From JBBSHJ01 sp038253135 (GTDB lineage Bacteria > Actinomycetota > Actinomycetes > Mycobacteriales > QHCD01), in assembly GCA_038253135.1 (NCBI GenBank), contig JBBSHJ010000001.1, positions 50,817-114,816 on the forward strand: a DNA stretch of 64,000 nt, written 5' to 3'. Shown here one piece after another: positions 59,812 through 64,000 of the stretch. The stretch's first letter is position 1. Every line of letters begins with the position of its first letter. Under the pieces are notes generated by a model, which saw only the letters and a list, made by a program, of their open reading frames with translations, searched no databases and was not told the DNA's origin. The position numbers and the translations under genes are program-made.

Positions 59812-61344
59812 GTGCTCAACGACACCAAGACCATGTCAGTCGCCGGCGAGGAGTTGCAACGGACGGCCCCAGCAACGTCGGCCGGCGGCAAAGCCGAGGG
59901 ATCCTTCCTCGCCACTCGCCGGGGAAAGCTGATCCTTGCACTGCTGTGCTCCGTCGCATTTCTCGATTTCGTCGACGCGTCGATCGTCAACGTCGCACTT
60001 CCCGACATCCGCAAGGACCTGCATTTCTCGGTCCAGGGCCTGCAGTGGGTTCCCAGCGGTTACCTGCTGACCTACGGCGGCTTCATGCTCCTCGGAGGCC
60101 GGATCGCCGACCTGCTCGGGCGTCGCCGCGTCCTGGTCACCGGCACCATCCTGATCGGAATTTTCTCGCTGATCGGGGGCATGGCGCAGGACGCCGGAGT
60201 GCTGATCGGCGCCCGCCTCGCTCAGGGCCTCGGCGCCGCGTTGATGCTGCCGGCGGCGCTGTCGATCCTGACCACGACGTACACGGAAGGCTCCGAACGC
60301 AACAAGGCACTCGGTGCCTGGGGCGGGGTGGGTGGCCTCGCCTCGGCTGTCGGTGTCTTCCTCGGCGGTGTGCTCACCGAGGGTCCCGGCTGGCGGTGGG
60401 TGATGTACGTCAACCCGTTGGCCTGCCTGCTCGTGCTCCCGGCGGTCTTCTGGCTCATTCCGGGGGAGCGGCATCGTGCCCGGCTCGTTGACTTCGACCT
60501 CACCGGATCGGTGCTCGCCACCGGCGGGATGCTGCTGCTCGTCTACGGATTGGTCAAGGCGCCCGATCAGGGCTTCGGCTCGGGGCGGACGATCCTTGAG
60601 CTCGCCGGAGCCGTGGTCCTGCTCGCGGCCTTCGTCGTGGCCGAATACGCGAGCCGCAAGCCACTGCTTCCCCTCACGGTCTTCCGGATCAAGGGTCTCG
60701 CCGCGGCCGATGTGACGCAGCTGATCGCCTTCGCCGGATTCCTGGCCATGTTCTTCTTCCTCACCCTTTATATGCAGAACGTGTTGGGATATTCACCGAT
60801 CAGGAGCGGGCTGGCCTACCTGCCGCTGTGCTTCGGAGTGGGAATGTCGGCCGGGATATCGTCCGCCCTGCTCGCCCGCGTCGGAACCAAACCGATGATG
60901 GTCGTCGGATCCGTCGTCGCGGCCGGTGGCGTCTTCTGGCTGTCCCGCATTCCGGTCGACGGGTCATTCCTGAGCGACCTGCTGCCCGGCATGATGATCA
61001 TGTCCCTCGGGCTCGGCGCCGCCTTCGTGGCCGTCACGACCGCCGCCAACGCCGGCGTACCGTCCGACAAGGCCGGCCTGGCCGCTGCGCTGCTCAACGC
61101 CTGCCAGCAGGTTGGCGGCGCGCTCGGGCTGGCTATCTTCTCCGCGGTCGCCACCGCGCGGACCAACCATCTGGTGAGCATGCACGCGGCGGTGCCCGAC
61201 GCCCTCACCTCCGGTTTTCGTCGGGCCCTTTTCGTCGGCAGCATGTTCCTGCTCGCGAGCGCCGTCATCGCCCTGCGCACCCGCAATGTGCGGAGCGCTC
61301 CGTCCGCACCGACCGCCGCGCTCGCGGTGCCGGACCCCTCGTAA
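59812..61344 (+). CDS. DHA2-family MFS exporter (14-helix, EmrB/QacA-like)
   Basis: The 510-residue protein has fourteen hydrophobic segments and the DHA2 motifs LDFVDASIVNVALPDIRKDL (motif D1), GGRIADLLGRRRVL (motif A) and AWGGVGGLASAVGVFLGGVL (motif C). Family members expel drugs or amphipathic compounds by proton antiport. AGGAAGG precedes GTG 59812. It is the first gene of an operon with a hemerythrin protein and has an ECF41-type promoter. Confidence 0.93.
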   Translation: MLNDTKTMSVAGEELQRTAPATSAGGKAEGSFLATRRGKLILALLCSVAFLDFVDASIVNVALPDIRKDLHFSVQGLQWVPSGYLLTYGGFMLLGGRIADLLGRRRVLVTGTILIGIFSLIGGMAQDAGVLIGARLAQGLGAALMLPAALSILTTTYTEGSERNKALGAWGGVGGLASAVGVFLGGVLTEGPGWRWVMYVNPLACLLVLPAVFWLIPGERHRARLVDFDLTGSVLATGGMLLLVYGLVKAPDQGFGSGRTILELAGAVVLLAAFVVAEYASRKPLLPLTVFRIKGLAAADVTQLIAFAGFLAMFFFLTLYMQNVLGYSPIRSGLAYLPLCFGVGMSAGISSALLARVGTKPMMVVGSVVAAGGVFWLSRIPVDGSFLSDLLPGMMIMSLGLGAAFVAVTTAANAGVPSDKAGLAAALLNACQQVGGALGLAIFSAVATARTNHLVSMHAAVPDALTSGFRRALFVGSMFLLASAVIALRTRNVRSAPSAPTAALAVPDPS

Positions 61345-61381
61345 ACCCATCCATCGACACCTTCATTGATCAGGAGTTCAC

Positions 61382-62041
61382 ATGCGAAGTGCCACCAGCC
61401 CCTGGGGCGAGCGCGTCGTCCACCACGGCCGCGTCGACTTCACCGTGATGTACGCCGCGCACGATGCCTTCAGCCGCGACCTTCGCCGGCTCTCGGACGC
61501 CATCGATCAGGCCCGCGCGATGACATCGGAGGCTCGGGCCGGGTGGGAGACGTTCAAGCGGCAGCTGCACATCCACCACCAGGCCGAGGACGCGTCACTG
61601 TGGCCGCCGCTGCGGGCCGAACTCTCGCGGCCGGCGGAGATCGCGGTGCTGGACGACATGGAGGACGAGCACGCCCAGATCGACCCCTACCTCGAGGACA
61701 TCGACCGCGCCCTCACCACGAATGACCCGGCCGGTCTGAGACTGGGTGCCGACGCGCTCATCGCCGGGCTCGGAGCCCACATGCGGCATGAGGAGAACGT
61801 GGCCCTTCCGCTCGTCGACACCCATCTCGGGCCGGAGGGCTGGGCCGCGATGGGCACGCAGATGCGCAGGACGCAAGGCCTGCGCGGCGCCGCCGAATTC
61901 TTCCCGTGGATCCTCGACGGCGCGCCCGAAGCCGAGCAGCGAAAGGTGCTCAGCGTCCTGCCCGCACCGGCTCGCCTGATCTGCAAGCGCGTCTGGACGC
62001 CGAGATACCGGCGTACCCCCCGGTGGACCGTCTCGGAGTGA
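61382..62041 (+). CDS. hemerythrin-domain protein
   Basis: The 219-residue protein has a hemerythrin HHE bundle. AAHDAFSRDLRRL, HIHHQAEDASLWPPL, DEHAQIDPYL and HMRHEENVALPL supply the His/Glu/Asp ligands for a di-iron site. Such domains sense or bind O2, NO or reactive species. A C-terminal 60 residues (EFFPWILDGAPEAEQRKVL) are typical of actinobacterial members. AGGAG precedes ATG 61382. It lies 37 bases behind the exporter and is probably in the same ECF41-controlled operon. Confidence 0.9.
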   Translation: MRSATSPWGERVVHHGRVDFTVMYAAHDAFSRDLRRLSDAIDQARAMTSEARAGWETFKRQLHIHHQAEDASLWPPLRAELSRPAEIAVLDDMEDEHAQIDPYLEDIDRALTTNDPAGLRLGADALIAGLGAHMRHEENVALPLVDTHLGPEGWAAMGTQMRRTQGLRGAAEFFPWILDGAPEAEQRKVLSVLPAPARLICKRVWTPRYRRTPRWTVSE

Positions 62042-62079
62042 GCCGGCCCGCACCTGCGTTGTCCGTCGGCGCCGTGCGG

Positions 62080-63048
62080 TCAGAACGGCTGGCCGCCGAC
62101 GTCGACCTTCCCGTTATCCACCAGCCACCGCAGCGCCTCGTGCATCGCGTCAAGCGAGTCATAACGGGGCGCATATCCCAGCACCTCGCGGGCGCGGGCG
62201 ATGCCGGCCGCGATGCTGCGCTCGGCGTGATCGCGCGTCGACGCGGCGTACGCGCTGCCGACCCGGCGCTCGAACTCGGCCCACTCGACCATCTCCAGCA
62301 CCGGCTCGCGGCCGAACCAGCCGGCAACCCCGGCGGCCAGCCCGCGCATGGTCATCGCCTGCTCGGCGACGACATGGAAGCTGGACCCGATCGCGGCCGG
62401 CCGATCCAGCGCGCGCTCGAAGGATTGCGCGACGTCGTCGGCGTGCACGTGGTGGAGTACGCCGTTGCCGCTGTCGGGCAGCGGGAGCGGCCCTCCGGTC
62501 GCCAGCCGGGTCCACACCGAGGGGTCGAGATTTCCCGCCGGAGTGATCACCGGCCAGCCGGGCCCGCTGATGTGCCCGGGATGCAGCACCACACTCGGCA
62601 CTCCCCCGGCGATGGTCTCGCGGTGCAGCAGCGTTTCGATCGCGGCCTTGCCGACGCCGTAGTCGCCGTACGGCGTCCGCGGCTCGTCCTCGGTGACCGG
62701 CACCCGCTGCGCCGGGCCATGCACCCAGATCGTGCCGCAATGCAGCAACAGCGGACGGGTCGGTCGCATGGCGTCGACCAGCTGTTGTGCCGACGCAGCG
62801 GTGAAGCAGATCAGATCCACCACCACATCGGGACGCAACGCGGCGACGCGGCCGCCGAACGTGCCCGAATCGTCCTCGGCCGCACGGTCGACCGCGATCC
62901 GCTCGACCGAGCGCCATTGCGGCGCGGGGTGATAGGGCTCGCGCTCGCCACGGCTGAGCGCCACGACCGTGTGCCCGCCGCGCACCAGTCTTGGCACCAA
63001 GTAGCTGCCGATGTGCCCGGTTGCGCCGATGACGACGATACGACTCAT
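62080..63048 (-). CDS. NAD(P)-dependent epimerase/dehydratase (SDR, extended type)
   Basis: The 322-residue protein has the dinucleotide loop VIGATGHIGSYLV, a conserved GTIWVHGPAQRVP and the active-site YGDYGVGK (Y-xxx-K). HPGHISGPGWPVITPAGNLD belongs to the substrate part. Extended SDRs of this kind act on nucleotide sugars or related small molecules. GGGAGAAACA precedes ATG 63048. It converges on the hemerythrin gene. ECF41 factors often control epimerases, but no ECF41 promoter motif is found upstream of this one. Confidence 0.88.
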   Translation of the reverse strand: MSRIVVIGATGHIGSYLVPRLVRGGHTVVALSRGEREPYHPAPQWRSVERIAVDRAAEDDSGTFGGRVAALRPDVVVDLICFTAASAQQLVDAMRPTRPLLLHCGTIWVHGPAQRVPVTEDEPRTPYGDYGVGKAAIETLLHRETIAGGVPSVVLHPGHISGPGWPVITPAGNLDPSVWTRLATGGPLPLPDSGNGVLHHVHADDVAQSFERALDRPAAIGSSFHVVAEQAMTMRGLAAGVAGWFGREPVLEMVEWAEFERRVGSAYAASTRDHAERSIAAGIARAREVLGYAPRYDSLDAMHEALRWLVDNGKVDVGGQPF

Positions 63049-63200
63049 TGTTTCTCCCGCGGTTCGGATGGGTGATCTGGTGCGGTGCGGACCCTGGGCG
63101 AGCTCGCCGGAGGGAGGTCGAAATCGGCCGGCGGCAGCACTCCCGCCCTGCCGTCTGGTCTTGGAATATCCGGACAACTCAGGGGCGCAGGACGCGGCAT

Positions 63201-63719
63201 CTAGCCGGCGGTGCCGGCGTTCGGCCGACGGAGGCGGATGTCGGCACACGCCTCGCACGTCGACTCGGGAATGACACCCAGGCGCATCAGGCCGGCAAAG
63301 ACCGTGCACCCGATACAGAGGGCGAAAACAGACTCCAGCGTCGCTGCGACCACAACCAGGCCGAGCAACACCTCGGCGGCACCGTCGGCTCCGAAACCGA
63401 AATGCAGCAGGGCCGCGGCAACGGTCATGACCATGCCTATGGCCTGCGCGAAGCGCTTCGGCGGCCCGGCAACGGGCCTGGGGGTGCCGAGCCGAGGCGC
63501 GACGACGCGCGTCGCCAGCTGGCCGAGCGGGCTCAGGGTCGGCCCGGTGAGCGTGCGCGCGACGAAGCCATAGGCGAGCACCGCGGTGAGCCACAGCCAG
63601 CCCGGGCCGACCGCGACGCTCAGCACCAGCGTCACGAGCGCCAGCAGCAGCACGCCGCCGGCCACGCACCGAGCGGCCTTCTCGTTGACCGGGTTGGGGA
63701 AGCTGAAGAGGTCGGCCAC
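63201..63719 (-). CDS. DUF4395-family membrane protein
   Basis: The 172-residue protein has FPNPVNEKAARCVAGGVLLL, three to four membrane helices and a cysteine-rich end (LCIGCTVFAGLMRLGVIPES, TCEACADIRLRR). DUF4395 proteins usually accompany thiosulfate or thioredoxin-like genes, and their Cys pairs suggest thiol chemistry. GTG 63719 lies six bases behind TACACT (63731-63726), so a leaderless transcript is likely. Longer starts upstream lack a ribosome site. Confidence 0.85.
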   Translation of the reverse strand: MADLFSFPNPVNEKAARCVAGGVLLLALVTLVLSVAVGPGWLWLTAVLAYGFVARTLTGPTLSPLGQLATRVVAPRLGTPRPVAGPPKRFAQAIGMVMTVAAALLHFGFGADGAAEVLLGLVVVAATLESVFALCIGCTVFAGLMRLGVIPESTCEACADIRLRRPNAGTAG

Positions 63720-63908
63720 GCCACGAGTGTAGGTACGCCGCACATCGAATGCCATCGAATCGACGGCCATCGTGCGCCTGAGCCGACCGCGCTCGCACCG
63801 CCCTCCGATGGCGGTACGACGCGCGGGTCCGGCGCCGCCGTTTGGCTCTCGACCAGGCCAGAGGTTGAGCCCACACTGACGGCAAAGCTCCCGGGAGGGG
63901 TTGCCCAG

Positions 63909-64000
63909 ATGCCGAAATTCATGGACTTCCACGACGACTTGAAGCTGTCGGCGGAGGAAGTCACGCAGATCAGTGAAGGAACAAAGGCCGGCAGCTCGGA
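63909..64000 (+). CDS. start of a DUF4242-like small protein (cut by window end)
   Basis: Thirty codons are visible: MPKFMDFHDDLKLSAEEVTQ, ISEGTKAGSS. This matches the start of actinobacterial DUF4242 (nickel-binding-like) proteins of about 90 residues. GGGAGGGG lies nine bases before ATG 63909. It is divergent from the DUF4395 gene. Confidence 0.65.
   Translation, partial: MPKFMDFHDDLKLSAEEVTQISEGTKAGSS

Noticed and set aside
62080..63200. The epimerase as an additional ECF41 target
   Set aside because: Epimerases are common ECF41 targets, but the 150 bases upstream contain no TGTCACA/CGTC pair in the right direction.

Overview
The window is very GC-rich, uses GTG and TTG starts freely, and packs its genes with ATGA/GTGA overlaps. 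It carries typical actinobacterial families: a DUF222-HNH (13E12-like) gene, DinB/DUF664, GAF-ANTAR, FmdB zinc ribbon, DUF4395, a furA-katA pair and an ECF41 sigma factor. It is best read as chromosomal DNA of a free-living, probably soil, actinobacterium. I cannot name the genus. There are no rRNA genes, no complete tRNA and no CRISPR array.

0-16.5 kb is carbohydrate and accessory metabolism. A LacI-type repressor diverges from a sugar isomerase / FGGY kinase pair. An IlvD/Edd dehydratase / Gfo-Idh-MocA dehydrogenase pair faces a phytanoyl-dioxygenase-like gene that is coupled to a small conserved partner. Then come an MFS exporter, a DUF222-HNH gene lying between a broken and an intact VOC gene, and a 1-phosphofructokinase coupled to a truncated AraC-type sensor domain. 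The region also holds gene scars (DinB, GNAT, APH remnants) and tandem repeats.

16.7-22.4 kb looks like a decayed genomic island. It starts at a 41-bp copy of a tRNA 3' end (best fit tRNA-Lys), ends at an IS256-family transposase remnant, and contains unrecognised genes, a small secreted protein and broken pieces of a kinase and a sigma factor. No integrase remains.

22.4-32.7 kb holds a Tat-exported GH3 hydrolase, nrdAB with two NrdR-like boxes (NrdB has the residues of a class Ic, Mn/Fe-type R2), a degraded permease/TIGR03943 operon, a Tat-exported PHP hydrolase, an MpaB-family oxygenase and a SUKH-like protein. 32.7-39.7 kb is a complete five-gene peptide/nickel-type ABC importer, divergent from an RpiR regulator. 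39.6-46.7 kb holds an MFS transporter with a coupled micro-ORF, two Lrp/AsnC regulators and the homogentisate pathway (hppD, hmgA, fahA), with eight 17-bp repeats between hppD and hmgA.

46.7-52 kb is a stress and signalling stretch: katA preceded by a fur-family gene with a leaderless-type promoter, a monooxygenase, a SnoaL-like protein with an internal deletion, GAF-ANTAR, STAS and FmdB proteins. 52-58.4 kb encodes a two-subunit AddAB-like helicase-nuclease. 58.5-64 kb centres on an ECF41 sigma factor. Both its own promoter and the divergent promoter of a DHA2 exporter-hemerythrin operon match the ECF41 consensus (TGTCACA, 16 bp, CGTC), which I regard as the clearest regulatory discovery in the window. 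The window ends with an NAD-dependent epimerase, a DUF4395 membrane protein and the start of a DUF4242-like protein.
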